Assembly: GCF_036324365.1 (NCBI RefSeq)
Contig: NZ_CP137080.1
Span: forward strand, 1,488,001-1,552,000
Reading direction: 5' to 3'
Length of the DNA stretch: 64,000 nt
Source of the DNA: Microbacterium limosum
GTDB lineage: Bacteria > Actinomycetota > Actinomycetes > Actinomycetales > Microbacteriaceae
The notes below the pieces were generated by a model that worked only from the letters and a program-made list of their open reading frames with translations, was not told the DNA's origin and did no database searches. Every line of letters starts with the position of its first letter. Within the stretch, counting starts at the first letter, position 1. A program made the translations under genes and the position numbers. Positions 1 through 9,459 of the stretch are shown here, piece by piece.

Positions 1-447
1 ACGTCGAGGCTGAAAGCTGCGGAACATGGCGATCTCCTTCGCCGTCGTCGCGTCGACGTCTCCGTGGTCATCGAGCAGGTCGACCGACCACCTCCTGCCA
101 TAGAGCGCCTTACCCACCGCTGTCGTCCCGCCACGGCGAAAGGCCTCGGCGGTCGGGGAGAGAAGGTCCGGCACCAGGTTCCCCGCCGCCGGCTCATGGA
201 GGACGAATCCATGGCACGCGGCACCCATGCCCGCGAGCGCGAGACCGAGGGTTGCCCCGCCTGACATCCCCACGATGACCGCGCCCGCCGCATACTCGGC
301 CAGCCACTCGATCTCGTCCTCCAACCGACCGGTCTTCGGGCGACGAAGCGCCCGGAGCTGTGGAATCAAGCGCTTCAGAGGATCCCAGACGGCAGGTGAG
401 GCCGCGACCCCGTGAACCGCGAGGATCGGGACGTCGTCAGCTGGCAT
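1..447 (-). CDS. alpha/beta hydrolase, 3' end beyond the window
   Basis: A frame with an ATG at 447 stays open to the window edge (149 codons visible). Near the N-terminus VHGVAASP looks like the HG oxyanion motif of alpha/beta hydrolases, and GMSGG around residue 62 is a GxSxG nucleophile elbow. The Asp and His of the triad would lie in the missing part. Its start codon sits inside the last codons of the allophanate hydrolase gene (11-nt overlap), so it is probably translated with the triazine/biuret operon. Its substrate cannot be told from sequence; it may act on a side chain or ester feeding the pathway. Family assignment is fairly sure, role is not. Confidence 0.75.
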   Translation of the reverse strand, partial: MPADDVPILAVHGVAASPAVWDPLKRLIPQLRALRRPKTGRLEDEIEWLAEYAAGAVIVGMSGGATLGLALAGMGAACHGFVLHEPAAGNLVPDLLSPTAEAFRRGGTTAVGKALYGRRWSVDLLDDHGDVDATTAKEIAMFRSFQPRR

Positions 448-2203
448 CGGCCGCCCTGTTGAGATCATCGGCCGCCGCGGCCATATACGAGCGCCACCCG
501 CCGTACGCGGTGATGTCACGCGCTCCCTCGAGCGCCGTCGGATCGCAGACGAATCCGTGGACGGCGGTGCCGTCGTCGAGCTCGAGCGTGCCGATCGCCA
601 ACGGTGCACTCACACCGCGGAGAAAGGACCCGACGGTAGCAGTCGGAAGCCGATAGACCTCGACCTCGATACGAGCGCCTTCTCGTAGATCGGTCACCAG
701 CCCGGGACGTCGCGGCTCGTCGCCGGGGAGCGCGTAGAGCCGGTACCGGGGTGCGGTCATCGTGCGCCGGCTCAGGAGCCCGCCGCGATCGGTGATTTGG
801 TGATGAAGTCCGAACCCCTCGAGATGGGCGCCGACGACGGCGACCTCCATCAGCGAGTCCTGGTCGACCGCATCCGCGAGCGCCGACGCCAGCCCTGCGA
901 GTTCCTGGTCGGCACCGGAAGGCCCATGAAGGGTGACACCGAAGGGGACGTGCGCCGCCGTACTCCCCGCCGGGACCGCGATGGCGCACATGTCGAGCAG
1001 GTTGGTAAAGGTCGTGTAGGTACCCAATTGCGCGTTGAGTTCGACGGGGTCAGCGCGCATCTGCTCGACCGTGTAGGTCTTCGTCACCGTGGGAGTGAGC
1101 AGAGCATCGACCGAACGGAGGATGTCATCCGCCTCCCGCCGCAACTCCCACACGCGGTGCATACTCGACCAGACCTGTGCGGCCGACATCGCACCGGCGC
1201 CCGCCAAGATCTGGCGCACGACCGGGTCGACGTCGTCTCGGTCCTCCTCGAGCGCGACCGAGACGGCGGTCGCGCGCTCAGCAAGCCACGCACCGCCATA
1301 CAGGTGACGACCTGCCTCGAGAAGCGGGGTGTAGTCGATCTCAACCAGTTCGGCTCCGGCTCGGACGAGGTCGGCACGGACCCGACTCCACGCGTCCTCC
1401 TCGCCACGCTCGCCCCATCCGGCGACAACCTCAGGCACGCCCAGGCGGACTCCGGCGAGCGAGACCGAAGCAACCCGGGCGGAAGGAACCGGGAGCGGGC
1501 GCGACCAGGGGTCCTGATCATCGAAGCCGGCGATCACCTGAGCCACGATGGCTGCGTCGGCAACCGAGTTCGCCATCACCGAAACGCAATCGAGCGACCG
1601 GCACGCCGGCACGACACCGCGAGTGCTGACAAGGCCCACACTCGGCTTGAGACCGACGACCCCGTTCAACGCCGCGGGAACGCGCCCGGACCCCGCGGTA
1701 TCGGTCGCCAGAGAAAACGCAACCAGGCCCGCCGCAACAGCTACCGCGGATCCTGATGACGACCCGCCGGAGATGAGGGAGCTATCGTGGGCCGAGGAGG
1801 GCGTCCCGTAAGGAGAACGGGTACCGTTCAGACCGGTAGCGAACTGGTCCAGGTTGGTCTTGCCGACGAGGATCGCGCCTGCCGCGATCAGGTCGCGAAC
1901 CACGGGTGCCGACTGCTGGGGGCTGTAGGCGAAAGACGGGCACGCCGCCGTCGTCGCCCACCCCTCGACGTCCATGTTGTCTTTGACCGCGAAGGGGATG
2001 CCCCAGAGCGGAAGACGATCGCGATCGGCAGGATCGAGTGCTTCAGCATCTCGGACGAGTCGATCGGAGACCGAGATCCAGACTCCGTCACGTCCTCGCG
2101 CATCGATCGCAGCCAGAGTGCGCTCCGCCACATCGCGAGGTGTGCAGGTTCCCCGCCGGTACGCGGAGTGGAGGCGGGCGATCTCCATGCGAGGAGAGAT
2201 CAC
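437..2203 (-). CDS. atzF: allophanate hydrolase (AtzF type)
   Basis: This cytoplasmic amidase-signature enzyme should hydrolyse allophanate to two ammonia and CO2, the last step of cyanuric acid and biuret breakdown. The predicted catalytic set is K74 (VKDN), cis-Ser S148 (GGSSSGS) and nucleophile S172 (TAGSGR); the 74- and 24-residue spacings match the Lys-Ser-Ser set known for AtzF. Residues from about 480 form the extra C-terminal domain (LYALPGD, then a GWRSY-like end) that separates allophanate hydrolases from plain amidases. At 588 aa it is the usual family length. GTG at 2203 overlaps the biuret hydrolase stop (GTGA), implying coupled translation. It is not the urea amidolyase fusion type, since no biotin carboxylase part is attached. 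Confidence 0.93.
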   Translation of the reverse strand: MISPRMEIARLHSAYRRGTCTPRDVAERTLAAIDARGRDGVWISVSDRLVRDAEALDPADRDRLPLWGIPFAVKDNMDVEGWATTAACPSFAYSPQQSAPVVRDLIAAGAILVGKTNLDQFATGLNGTRSPYGTPSSAHDSSLISGGSSSGSAVAVAAGLVAFSLATDTAGSGRVPAALNGVVGLKPSVGLVSTRGVVPACRSLDCVSVMANSVADAAIVAQVIAGFDDQDPWSRPLPVPSARVASVSLAGVRLGVPEVVAGWGERGEEDAWSRVRADLVRAGAELVEIDYTPLLEAGRHLYGGAWLAERATAVSVALEEDRDDVDPVVRQILAGAGAMSAAQVWSSMHRVWELRREADDILRSVDALLTPTVTKTYTVEQMRADPVELNAQLGTYTTFTNLLDMCAIAVPAGSTAAHVPFGVTLHGPSGADQELAGLASALADAVDQDSLMEVAVVGAHLEGFGLHHQITDRGGLLSRRTMTAPRYRLYALPGDEPRRPGLVTDLREGARIEVEVYRLPTATVGSFLRGVSAPLAIGTLELDDGTAVHGFVCDPTALEGARDITAYGGWRSYMAAAADDLNRAADAS

Positions 2204-2904
2204 CGCGCGGATCCCTTACCGAACGCGTCATCCAGCGCCGACGACTCCGCGACCGCACCGAAAACACCCCCCTGCATGGTGATCATCTTCAGCGCCGCCT
2301 CGTAGTTTCCGTGATCGGTGGCGCCTGTGCAGTCACTGAGCAGAAGGCACTCGTAGCCGCGATCGTTCGCCTCCCGCATCGTCGTGTGCACGCAGACGTC
2401 GGTTGTGATCCCCGTCAGAATCAGATGAGTGATCCCCCGAGTGCGCAAGATCACGTCGAGATCGGTTCCGTAGAACGCCCCCTTGCCAGGCTTGTCGATG
2501 ACGATCTCGCCCACGAGAGGTGCCACTTCGGGCACAATCTGCCACCCGGGTTCCCCGCGTACGAGGATGCGTCCTCCCGGTCCTGACGACCCGATCTCGG
2601 CACCGATCTGCTGCGAGCGCCAGAGTTTGTTGGGCGGGCAGTCCGAGAGATCCGCCCGATGACCCTCGCGAGTATGGATCACCTGGAGGCCTGCCGCGCG
2701 AGCGGAACCGAGGATCCGCGCTGTGGGCGCGAGTCCGCGTCGGGTGAGTGTGAGGTCGTACCCCATGCGGTCGACGTAGCCACCGACCCCGCAGAAGTCC
2801 ACCTGCCAGTCGATACACAGGAGCGCGGTCGACTGGGCGGAGAACGTTCCGTCGAACGGCCACGCGTACGGTGTGGCCGCTACCGGCCCGAATCTGCTCG
2901 TCAT
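2200..2904 (-). CDS. biuH: biuret hydrolase, copy 1 (cysteine hydrolase family)
   Basis: Predicted to convert biuret to allophanate and ammonia. It is an isochorismatase-fold cysteine hydrolase of 234 aa with D32 (CIDWQ), K138 (IDKPGKG) and C171 (TTDVCV). The 106- and 33-residue spacings equal those of the characterised Rhizobium BiuH triad (D36, K142, C175, from memory of that enzyme). Other BiuH-like stretches are TREGHR, RGEPGW and [11 protein letters not shown]. It lies between the cyanuric acid hydrolase (upstream, ATGA overlap) and allophanate hydrolase (downstream, GTGA overlap), exactly where biuret would be handled. A second related copy sits on the other side of the cyanuric acid hydrolase gene. 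Confidence 0.92.
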   Translation of the reverse strand: MTSRFGPVAATPYAWPFDGTFSAQSTALLCIDWQVDFCGVGGYVDRMGYDLTLTRRGLAPTARILGSARAAGLQVIHTREGHRADLSDCPPNKLWRSQQIGAEIGSSGPGGRILVRGEPGWQIVPEVAPLVGEIVIDKPGKGAFYGTDLDVILRTRGITHLILTGITTDVCVHTTMREANDRGYECLLLSDCTGATDHGNYEAALKMITMQGGVFGAVAESSALDDAFGKGSAR

Positions 2905-3920
2905 CGCCTCGTCTCACCTCCGCCCGTGGGTTCCTGCCACACCACCGTCACCGGACCTCCTCCAGGTGGCCCTTGGTTCTCGGCGCCTCCGGAGACGTAG
3001 ATCGATGTGCGCCCGAACACCCCCGCTAGAAGGCCTCCTACGGCCGCGCGCGCGTGTCGTGTCGACGAGAGGTCGGTGTCGGTGAGCATCGTGTGCCGTA
3101 ACCCTCGGATCCGCCCGTCCGGACTCGCCTCGGCCTTCGCGAAGACCTGCACGATGGTGCCGCCGGCGGCTCGGATGCGATCGCGGAGCGCGACGATCTC
3201 CTCCACGTCGATCGCGTCGTGCATGACCACCGTCTCAGCGTTCAGCTGTCCGCCGGGGTCGAGTCGAGACCCGAACGCCAGCACGAGGCACCGGTCGAGC
3301 TCGATACCGGCGGAAGCCGAAGCGACCGCCGACCAGACAGAAGGATCGCCTGCGAGGCCTTGGTCCGCTTCGACTCCGCCGATCTCTCCGCACGCGAGCG
3401 CGACGCCCAGCGAGCTAGCCGCTCGGGATCGCGCCATCGATAGGTAGGGATCATCCGTCACGGCCCCGCCTCTCGCTGACACGATCTGCTCGGTCGTCAG
3501 CAAAGGGCATTTCACGAGCACCATGTGGGCGTTGCGTGGATCAAAGCCTCCGTTGCGGCACGCTTCGAGCGTCGCCGCAGCGACCGCGTCGACCTGCTCT
3601 CGGCGCCCGAGCCCTTCGACAGATAACCGAGGGGTCTGCGCGAACCCCGCCGCAAGTCGCCCGTTGCCTGATGTCGAACCCTCCGAAACCACGGTGACAT
3701 GCGGGCTGAGGACTCCCTCAGTGCCGCCCGACATGACGGTCAACGCCGGTTCCGAGAGCCCCTCGGTCCAGGCGCGAGTCGCGAGAGCCCGGCTGAAGTC
3801 GTTAACGCCGCCGTTCCCCTCCGTCTTTCCGATGACGGCAAGGACCCTTCGCCCGAACACCCTGTCGACCGGGGCGTCGTCGGGGGCAGCAACCGGCACG
3901 ACCGTCAGATCGACATACAT
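2901..3920 (-). CDS. atzD: cyanuric acid amidohydrolase (AtzD/TrzD family)
   Basis: Ring-opening amidohydrolase of the AtzD/TrzD/barbiturase fold, 339 aa from ATG 3920, close to the family's 355-370. Three internal repeats each carry a Lys and a Ser as in this family: K32 (GKTEGNGG) with S64 ([12 protein letters not shown]), K137 (VKCPLLT) with a Ser near 201-203 (ASASAG), and K262 (FAKAEAS) with S310 ([11 protein letters not shown]). Expected reaction: cyanuric acid to carboxybiuret, which decarboxylates to biuret. The flanking biuret and allophanate hydrolases favour cyanuric acid over barbiturate as substrate. A longer frame reaches 4070, but ATG 3920 overlaps the upstream stop (TGATG) and starts the conserved part, so it was chosen. 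Confidence 0.93.
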   Translation of the reverse strand: MYVDLTVVPVAAPDDAPVDRVFGRRVLAVIGKTEGNGGVNDFSRALATRAWTEGLSEPALTVMSGGTEGVLSPHVTVVSEGSTSGNGRLAAGFAQTPRLSVEGLGRREQVDAVAAATLEACRNGGFDPRNAHMVLVKCPLLTTEQIVSARGGAVTDDPYLSMARSRAASSLGVALACGEIGGVEADQGLAGDPSVWSAVASASAGIELDRCLVLAFGSRLDPGGQLNAETVVMHDAIDVEEIVALRDRIRAAGGTIVQVFAKAEASPDGRIRGLRHTMLTDTDLSSTRHARAAVGGLLAGVFGRTSIYVSGGAENQGPPGGGPVTVVWQEPTGGGETRR

Positions 3921-4645
3921 CAGCGCGTCCGGTCGTCGGCCGGGAGCGATTCCGCACCCAGCGCGGCGAGGACGGAGTCCGATGAAGCGACAGCCGCGAA
4001 CAAGCCGCCCTGCATCGTGAGGATCTCGATCGTCTGCAAGTGCCGGGCGCGATCGGTCGCGGCCGTGCAATCCGACAGCACGAGTACCTCGAACCCGCGA
4101 TCGTTGGCCTCCCTGATTGTGGTCGACACGCAGACATCGGTGGTCAACCCCGTAATCAGCAGATCGGTAATCCCCGCCATGCGCAGAATGTGCTCGAGGT
4201 CGGTGGCGTAGAACGCACCTTTGCCGGGCTTGTCGATGACCGTCTCACCCGCAAGCGGGGCCAACTCGGGGATGATCTCCCACCCAGCCTCGCCTCGAAT
4301 CAGCACGCGTCCCAGAGGCCCGACGGACCCGATCTCGACCCCCTGACTGGCGGAACGCCACCTCTTGGTGTCGGGCAGATCAGAGAGATCGGGGCGGTGC
4401 CCTTCTCGCGTGTGGATCACCGTCAGCCCGAGTTCGCGCGCCCGCCCAAGCACTCTTTGGGTGGGTTCTATCGCCGCACGGGTCAGGCTGATGTCATAGC
4501 CCAGCGAATCAATGAATCCACCGCTGCCGCAGAAGTCGACCTGCCAGTCGATGCAGAGCAGAGCCGTGCGCGTGAGATCGAGTTGACCGTGCCACGGCCA
4601 GGCATAGGGATCCGCCTGGATCGCCTGCGGTGTTGTCGTGGTCAC
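3920..4645 (-). CDS. biuret hydrolase paralogue, copy 2
   Basis: Second cysteine hydrolase of the BiuH type, 241 aa, clearly related to copy 1 along its whole length. The triad is D33, K139 and C172 with the same 106/33 spacing. It differs in loops around the active site (GSGGFIDS for [15 protein letters not shown] for LILTGITT) and in the C-terminal 15 residues, so it may prefer another amide such as carboxybiuret, a ureide or N-alkyl biuret; that is inference. GTG 4645 was chosen over GTG 4663 because AAGGGAG lies five bases upstream of it and the N-terminus then aligns with copy 1. First gene of its unit, 24 bases downstream of a palindromic site. Confidence 0.88.
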   Translation of the reverse strand: MTTTTPQAIQADPYAWPWHGQLDLTRTALLCIDWQVDFCGSGGFIDSLGYDISLTRAAIEPTQRVLGRARELGLTVIHTREGHRPDLSDLPDTKRWRSASQGVEIGSVGPLGRVLIRGEAGWEIIPELAPLAGETVIDKPGKGAFYATDLEHILRMAGITDLLITGLTTDVCVSTTIREANDRGFEVLVLSDCTAATDRARHLQTIEILTMQGGLFAAVASSDSVLAALGAESLPADDRTR

Positions 4646-4668
4646 TATGACTCCCTTGCTCACCTCGA

Positions 4669-4678
4669 TCGTATACGA
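4669..4678. promoter_or_regulatory. putative GntR operator, perfect palindrome TCGTATACGA
   Basis: A perfect 10-bp palindrome lies in the 79-bp gap between the GntR gene and the biuret hydrolase unit. The same GTATACGA core occurs in front of the importer operon at 11327. FCD-type GntR regulators commonly bind short palindromes with a GT-(N)-AC core, so this is a reasonable operator for the neighbouring regulator. No binding data exist here. Confidence 0.55.
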
Positions 4679-4724
4679 CCTACCGGAGAGGGCCGGCGTC
4701 GGAGTGTTACCGCCGTGTTAAACC

Positions 4725-5366
4725 TCAGCGACGGATGAGCTCGTCGAAGAACGCAAGGTCGCCGAGGACGTGCTCGCGCATGAGATGAGCCGCGGCCTCC
4801 TCGCCGCCGAGAATCGACGCGCAGATGTCGCGATGCTCATCCCACGACCCGGCAGCGCGCGCAGCCAGCTCCGCTCCGAATATCCAACTGAGGCGGCTGC
4901 GCAGCGTCCTCAGCATCTCGACGAGTTCTCGATTTCCGGAAGCAATCGCCACCGTGTCGTGGAATCGCTCCACCAGCTCCGAATGGCGCTCGGGTTCGGT
5001 CACCGGGTCGAGGGTGCTGCCCTCTTCTGTAAGAGATCGAAGTTCGCGTGCCATCGCCCCTCCGTGGGCAGCCGCGGCAAGCCGCGCCGCCATCGCCTCG
5101 AGTTCGGCGCGGATCGCGATGAGCTCGCGGGTGCCCGATGACTCGGGCTGGGCGACTATTGCACCCTTGTATTTGCGCAACTCGAGAAAGCGCTGCTGCT
5201 CCAGCACCTGAAAGGCCTCGCGCACGGGTACTCGGGAGACGTCGAAATCGGAAGCAATCTCCTCCTCGCGAAGCCGGCTGCCGGGAACGTACGAGCCATC
5301 GATGATCCGTCCCCGGATCGCGGCGGCAATCACGTCGCGCAGGGGAAGCCCAGCACGAGAAGCCAT
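4725..5366 (-). CDS. GntR family regulator, FadR/FCD subfamily
   Basis: A 213-aa transcription factor. Residues 10-75 form a winged helix (LRDVIAAAIRGRI, then SRVPVREAFQVLE typical of GntR). Residues 90-210 look like the all-helical FCD ligand domain, with the RFHDTVAIASGN signature and later His residues that usually bind a metal and an acid ligand. It sits between the importer/deaminase operon and the ring-cleavage unit, both with a GTATACGA palindrome upstream, so it probably controls both, with a pathway intermediate such as cyanuric acid or biuret as inducer (inference). ATG 5366 is used; GAGGAG is only 1-2 bases away, so GTG 5375 or TTG 5387 remain possible starts. Confidence 0.85.
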   Translation of the reverse strand: MASRAGLPLRDVIAAAIRGRIIDGSYVPGSRLREEEIASDFDVSRVPVREAFQVLEQQRFLELRKYKGAIVAQPESSGTRELIAIRAELEAMAARLAAAAHGGAMARELRSLTEEGSTLDPVTEPERHSELVERFHDTVAIASGNRELVEMLRTLRSRLSWIFGAELAARAAGSWDEHRDICASILGGEEAAAHLMREHVLGDLAFFDELIRR

Positions 5367-5415
5367 GCTCCTCACTCTAGGGACCAACCCCGCCAGATGC
5401 CGAGTTCCGGTCGCC

Positions 5416-6231
5416 TCAGCTGGATGCTCCCCCGCTTGCGGACGATTCCGCCTCCGTCGCGTCCAGTCGCGCGTTCAGCCCGTCGACGATGCGATGCAAG
5501 CGATCATCCCGCAGCAGATCCGGCTCACGGGGTCGCTCGAACCCCACTTCGACGACATCGGCGACCTGCGCCGGTCTGGCGCTCAGCACGACGACTCGGT
5601 CGGCGAGGAACACCGCCTCCTCGACGCTGTGCGTGACGAGGAGCGTCGTGATGCGCAACCGCGTCCACACCGCCTGCAGCTCCACATTGAGTCGTCGTCG
5701 CGTCACCGCGTCGAGCGCTCCGAACGGCTCGTCCAGAAGCAGAACGGAGGGATCCAGAGCCAGAGCCCGCGCGATCGAGACTCGTTGACGCATCCCGCCG
5801 GAAAGCTGGGACGGGCGCGCATCGGCGAAGCCCCGGAGTCCGACCAAGTCGATCAGATCATCTACCTGGTGCCGATCGACGTCACGGCCCGCGACTCGGA
5901 AAGGGAGCTCAATGTTCTTGCGCACCGTCAACCACGGCAGCAGTGCGTGGTCCTGGAACGCGACACCCAGGCGATGATCGCGCGCGAGGACTCGCGGATG
6001 CTCACCGGCGATCGTCACGGACCCCGAAGTCGGCTCGTCAAGTCCGGCAATCATCCGCAAGATCGTCGACTTCCCCGAGCCCGACGGGCCGATGAGCGCG
6101 ACGAACTCCCCCTCGGCGATCTCCAGGTCTACCCGCTTGATCGCCTGGACCGACGCTCCGCGCTTCAGCCGGAACGACTTCGAGACCGCCTCGACCCGCA
6201 CGCTGCGCCCGAGAGGCGCGCCGGCGTTCAT
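5416..6231 (-). CDS. ABC importer ATPase (nitrate/sulfonate/taurine type)
   Basis: ATP-binding subunit, 271 aa. Walker A GPSGSGKS at 48-55, signature LSGGMRQR at 143-150, Walker B plus D-loop LLLDEPFGALD at 164-174 and the switch His in VTHSVEEA. It belongs to the SsuB/TauB/NrtD/ThiZ group that energises uptake of small organic nitrogen or sulfur compounds, consistent with the NMT1-like binding protein and two TauC-like permeases upstream. Its ATG overlaps the stop of the amidohydrolase gene (ATGA). Likely cargo is the ring compound degraded by the cluster (inference). Confidence 0.93.
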   Translation of the reverse strand: MNAGAPLGRSVRVEAVSKSFRLKRGASVQAIKRVDLEIAEGEFVALIGPSGSGKSTILRMIAGLDEPTSGSVTIAGEHPRVLARDHRLGVAFQDHALLPWLTVRKNIELPFRVAGRDVDRHQVDDLIDLVGLRGFADARPSQLSGGMRQRVSIARALALDPSVLLLDEPFGALDAVTRRRLNVELQAVWTRLRITTLLVTHSVEEAVFLADRVVVLSARPAQVADVVEVGFERPREPDLLRDDRLHRIVDGLNARLDATEAESSASGGASS

Positions 6232-7640
6232 CGGCCCACCTGGAGTCGTGCGCGGTCCGCGATGCCGCGGGAACGCTCCGAGGCCTCCCGCACCAGGGCC
6301 GCGAGGTCGCCGTCAGCGCCAAGGAAGGTAGGAACGCCGCGTTCGACGACGACCCGACCGTCGACTATCACGGTACGTACCGCGACCGTGGGTTGCAAGA
6401 ATACGAGCGCCGCGTACAAGTCGGCCGCGGGCGTCATCCGCGGCTCCTCCAGATCAAGGATGACGAGGTCGGCGCGCTTGCCGACCTCGATCGATCCGAT
6501 CAGGTCATCCATACCCAGAACCCGCGCTCCCTCGATCGTTGCCATTTCCACGACCCGCTGCGGACTGATCGCCCCCGGGTCACGACTCACCGCGCGGTGC
6601 AGGAGCGCCAGGAGCTTCATCGAACCGAAGAGATCGACCGCATCCGAGCAGTTCGCATCGTCCGTGCCGATCCCCATCGGGATGCCCGCCCGGAGCATTC
6701 GCGGAACCGGCGCGACCCCGGCGCCTAGAAAGGCGTTGCTCGCCGGCTGCGTCGATACCCGGGTGCCCGATTCTGCGAGCAACCGGATCTCACGATCGGA
6801 GACGTCGATGCAGTGCGCCGCGAGCAACCTCTCATCGAGCGCACCGACGCTGTCGAGATACTCGACCGCGCCCATCATGTGCTGCACGCGCTCCCGCTCG
6901 TCCTCGGCGACGTGCATCGTCCACATGGTTCCGCGCTCGCGCGCGATCTGTCGGCTCCGCTGCAGGGCGCGTCGGGAGACGATTCCGGGGATCGCCGGCG
7001 ACGGCCACACTCGGATCCGACCCTCACCGGCCCTGTCGTACCTCCGCACGATCTCATCGAGGTCGGCCAAGACGCGATCGGTGTCGACGAAGATGTCGCT
7101 GTCCGGAACGTCCGGGGCCTTCGCACGGACCGCGCCGAGATAATCCTCGAAACCCGGCGCAGGCTGGTCGGCGAACATGCGAGCGTATACAGCGCGGATG
7201 CCGCTCTCGACGAGGGCCTCGACAGTGCTCGCCGCGGTGGAGACCATGGAACGCGTTCCAGCATCCTCGTTGTCAACGATCGTCGTCACACCGTTCATCA
7301 ACGCCTCCGTCGCGAACAGCAAGGTCGCGCACCGGATGTCGTCGTTCTCGTACACGCTCAGGCCCGGGTACAGCACGTTGTAGAGCCACTCGTAGAGTGG
7401 CCGATCGTGGGAGTAGCCGCCGCGAAGCAGGATCTGCGGCACATGGGTGTGCGCGTTCACGAGTCCCGGGATCACCGCGCGCCCCGCCGCCTCGATCACC
7501 CGCGAGCCGACGGGAATCTCGACGTTCGATCCCACTGCGACGATCTCGCCGTCCTCGACCAACACGGTCGCCCGCTCGAGGTCGCGGCGCTCATCGTCCA
7601 TCGTCAGCACTCGCGCGTCAACGATCGCCACCGCGCTCAT
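6228..7640 (-). CDS. amidohydrolase, TrzN/AtzB/guanine deaminase-like
   Basis: Metal-dependent TIM-barrel hydrolase of 470 aa. Ligands are visible: H64 and H66 (NAHTH), H243 (TMHVAE), H276 (AAHCID) and D327 (GTDD). The family includes guanine, cytosine, MTA/SAH deaminases and the triazine enzymes TrzN and AtzB, and length alone does not separate them. Because the next unit encodes a cyanuric acid pathway, removal of an amino, alkylamino or chloro group from an s-triazine is a good hypothesis; purine or pterin deamination is the alternative. It lies inside the importer operon with ATGA overlaps on both sides, so it is made together with the transporter. Confidence 0.88.
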   Translation of the reverse strand: MSAVAIVDARVLTMDDERRDLERATVLVEDGEIVAVGSNVEIPVGSRVIEAAGRAVIPGLVNAHTHVPQILLRGGYSHDRPLYEWLYNVLYPGLSVYENDDIRCATLLFATEALMNGVTTIVDNEDAGTRSMVSTAASTVEALVESGIRAVYARMFADQPAPGFEDYLGAVRAKAPDVPDSDIFVDTDRVLADLDEIVRRYDRAGEGRIRVWPSPAIPGIVSRRALQRSRQIARERGTMWTMHVAEDERERVQHMMGAVEYLDSVGALDERLLAAHCIDVSDREIRLLAESGTRVSTQPASNAFLGAGVAPVPRMLRAGIPMGIGTDDANCSDAVDLFGSMKLLALLHRAVSRDPGAISPQRVVEMATIEGARVLGMDDLIGSIEVGKRADLVILDLEEPRMTPAADLYAALVFLQPTVAVRTVIVDGRVVVERGVPTFLGADGDLAALVREASERSRGIADRARLQVGR

Positions 7641-8671
7641 GCCCGCGCCTCCTCGCCGGCTGCCACCGCATCGAGCTCCGCGAGCAGCGCGCTACGACGG
7701 TCATCGTCGCAGAAGGCCGACTCGATCGATGTTCGCGCGATGGCGAGAAGGTCATCGCGCTGCCAGCCGAACGCCCGCGCGGTCGCGGCGTACTCCTGGT
7801 CGAGAATCGATCCCAGGGCAGTGCCGTCGTCGGTGTTGAGGCTGATCCGCACCCCGGCTTGCCGCAACTCCTCGACTGGATGCGCGGCCCGGCTCTCGGT
7901 AAATCCAAGAGCGACGTTCGACCCCGGGCAGATGCCGAGCGGGATGCCTCGGTCGGCGATCTCGGCGACCAGCGCCGGTTCCTCGATCGCGCGGAAGCCG
8001 TGATCGATACGATCGGCCATCAGGAGGTCGATCGCATCGCGGACACCCTCGGGACCACTGGACTCCCCTGCGTGAACGGTCCGGTAAATGCCACGGGATG
8101 CCGCGCGGCGGAAAGTGTCGGCGAACCTTGCGGACACACGCCCGGCAACCGCTTCGTCGCCGTCGATCGACAGGGCGACCACCCGCGGATGGTCCCGCTC
8201 CAGCATCCAATCCAGCAGTTCATCGGCCTCAGCGGCGGATTGCTGGCGCAACAAGCTCAGGCACAGGCCAGTCGACGGGAGTCCGTCCTGTTCCGCCTCT
8301 CGCCATCCGGCGTCGAGGGCGTCGACGAGTCCCGCGATATTTCCGCGCCAGGCCTCCCAGTGGGTCGGGTTGATGATCACGTCGGTGTAGCGGATGCCGC
8401 TGGCCGCCTGCCTCTGGGCGAACCGATAGGCGACGGATGCCGCGTCGTCGGCGGTCCTGACCAGCGACGCACCCCAGTCGAGGAACTGGAGAAATTCGGT
8501 GAGTCCGTCGAAATCGAAGAGCTGCTCGGCCGGTCGGCGAAGGGGCACCCCGTACTTGCCGGCCAGTCGCATCAGCTCCTCCCGGTCGATGCATCCGTCC
8601 AGGTGCACGTGGACCTCGGCTTTGGGTACCGTCCGTACCCAAGCCTCGTCGATGTTGTCGTTCACGATCAT
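7637..8671 (-). CDS. adenosine deaminase-like aminohydrolase
   Basis: A 344-aa protein of the adenosine/AMP deaminase family. Zinc and catalytic residues are present: H21 and H23 (EVHVHLDG), H200 with E203 (VHAGES), H224 (DHG) and D281/D282 (NTDD). The position after NTDD is Gly rather than the usual Pro, and the first 60 residues differ from housekeeping Add, so the substrate may not be adenosine. Members of this family deaminate adenine, guanine, 6-aminodeoxyfutalosine and other aminated heterocycles. Sitting in an importer operon next to a TrzN-like amidohydrolase, it could strip an amino group from an aminotriazine or a purine. ATG overlaps the permease stop (ATGA). Confidence 0.87.
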   Translation of the reverse strand: MIVNDNIDEAWVRTVPKAEVHVHLDGCIDREELMRLAGKYGVPLRRPAEQLFDFDGLTEFLQFLDWGASLVRTADDAASVAYRFAQRQAASGIRYTDVIINPTHWEAWRGNIAGLVDALDAGWREAEQDGLPSTGLCLSLLRQQSAAEADELLDWMLERDHPRVVALSIDGDEAVAGRVSARFADTFRRAASRGIYRTVHAGESSGPEGVRDAIDLLMADRIDHGFRAIEEPALVAEIADRGIPLGICPGSNVALGFTESRAAHPVEELRQAGVRISLNTDDGTALGSILDQEYAATARAFGWQRDDLLAIARTSIESAFCDDDRRSALLAELDAVAAGEEARA

Positions 8672-9459
8672 CCCTTCCCATTACTGCCGTCGTGATAAGC
8701 CGCTTCGAGCCACCGCGTCACGGCCGAAGCCAGCCCGAAGAATGCGAGAGAGAGCACTGTGGCGACGATGGCGGCACCCCAGGATCGCGACATGTCGTAG
8801 GAGACCCGCGACACCACGAAGAGCTGCCCGAGACCCGACGACCCGACGACGAACTCGGCGAGCAGCACCCCGACCACCGACCCGACCGCAGAGAGCCGGA
8901 ACGCCTCCAAGAGCGAAGGGACCGCGGCCGGGAGATCGAGCCGCCGGAACCTCGTCCATCTCGAGGCTCCCAGCACCGTCAGCAGGTCCTGCTTGCTGCG
9001 CGAGGCGGAGGCCAGACCGCGCGACACCAGGACGAACGCTGGAAAATACGCGACCAGTGTGGCGACGACCAGCACGGTCGGCGTTCCGTAACCGACAATC
9101 CGCGCGAAGATCGGAACCATCGCCACCATGGGAACAGCGCGGACGATCAGCACCGCGGGCCGCACCGCCGCACGCACGACTCCTGAGAGATGGGCCGCGA
9201 TGGCGAGTCCGATGCCAAGCAGTTGTCCCAGGACGAGACCCGTCGCGGCCAGCCCGGCGCTCACCGTGAGGTCGGGAAGATACGCATCCGGATGTCCGAC
9301 CAGGTCGGCGAGAACACTCGCCGGGGAGGGCATGACGACCCGGTTGACCTGCCCGATCACGACCCACAGCGCCCACGCGGCGACGATCGCCACGACCGCC
9401 ACGTTGTCCCAGGCGAACCGGGCGACCGCTCGCCCGATAGCCGTCACGCGCGCGTTCAC
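8668..9459 (-). CDS. ABC importer permease, second copy
   Basis: Inner-membrane permease, 263 aa from GTG 9459, which overlaps the upstream permease stop (GTGA). The frame is open much further upstream, but that part is antisense-like and lies over the first permease gene. About six hydrophobic segments are visible (for example VAVVAIVAAWALWVVIG), with the coupling loop LGASRWTRFRRLDLPAAVPSLLEAFR that contacts the ATPase, and GVLLAEFVVGSSGLG typical of the SsuC/TauC group. Partner of the other permease in a hetero-dimeric channel. Confidence 0.92.
   Translation of the reverse strand: MNARVTAIGRAVARFAWDNVAVVAIVAAWALWVVIGQVNRVVMPSPASVLADLVGHPDAYLPDLTVSAGLAATGLVLGQLLGIGLAIAAHLSGVVRAAVRPAVLIVRAVPMVAMVPIFARIVGYGTPTVLVVATLVAYFPAFVLVSRGLASASRSKQDLLTVLGASRWTRFRRLDLPAAVPSLLEAFRLSAVGSVVGVLLAEFVVGSSGLGQLFVVSRVSYDMSRSWGAAIVATVLSLAFFGLASAVTRWLEAAYHDGSNGKG

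Noticed and set aside
7183..7192. A GTATAC site inside the amidohydrolase gene, and another near 35,770 inside gltX
   Set aside because: Both lie within coding sequence and lack the GTATACGA palindrome context, so they were not counted as GntR operators.
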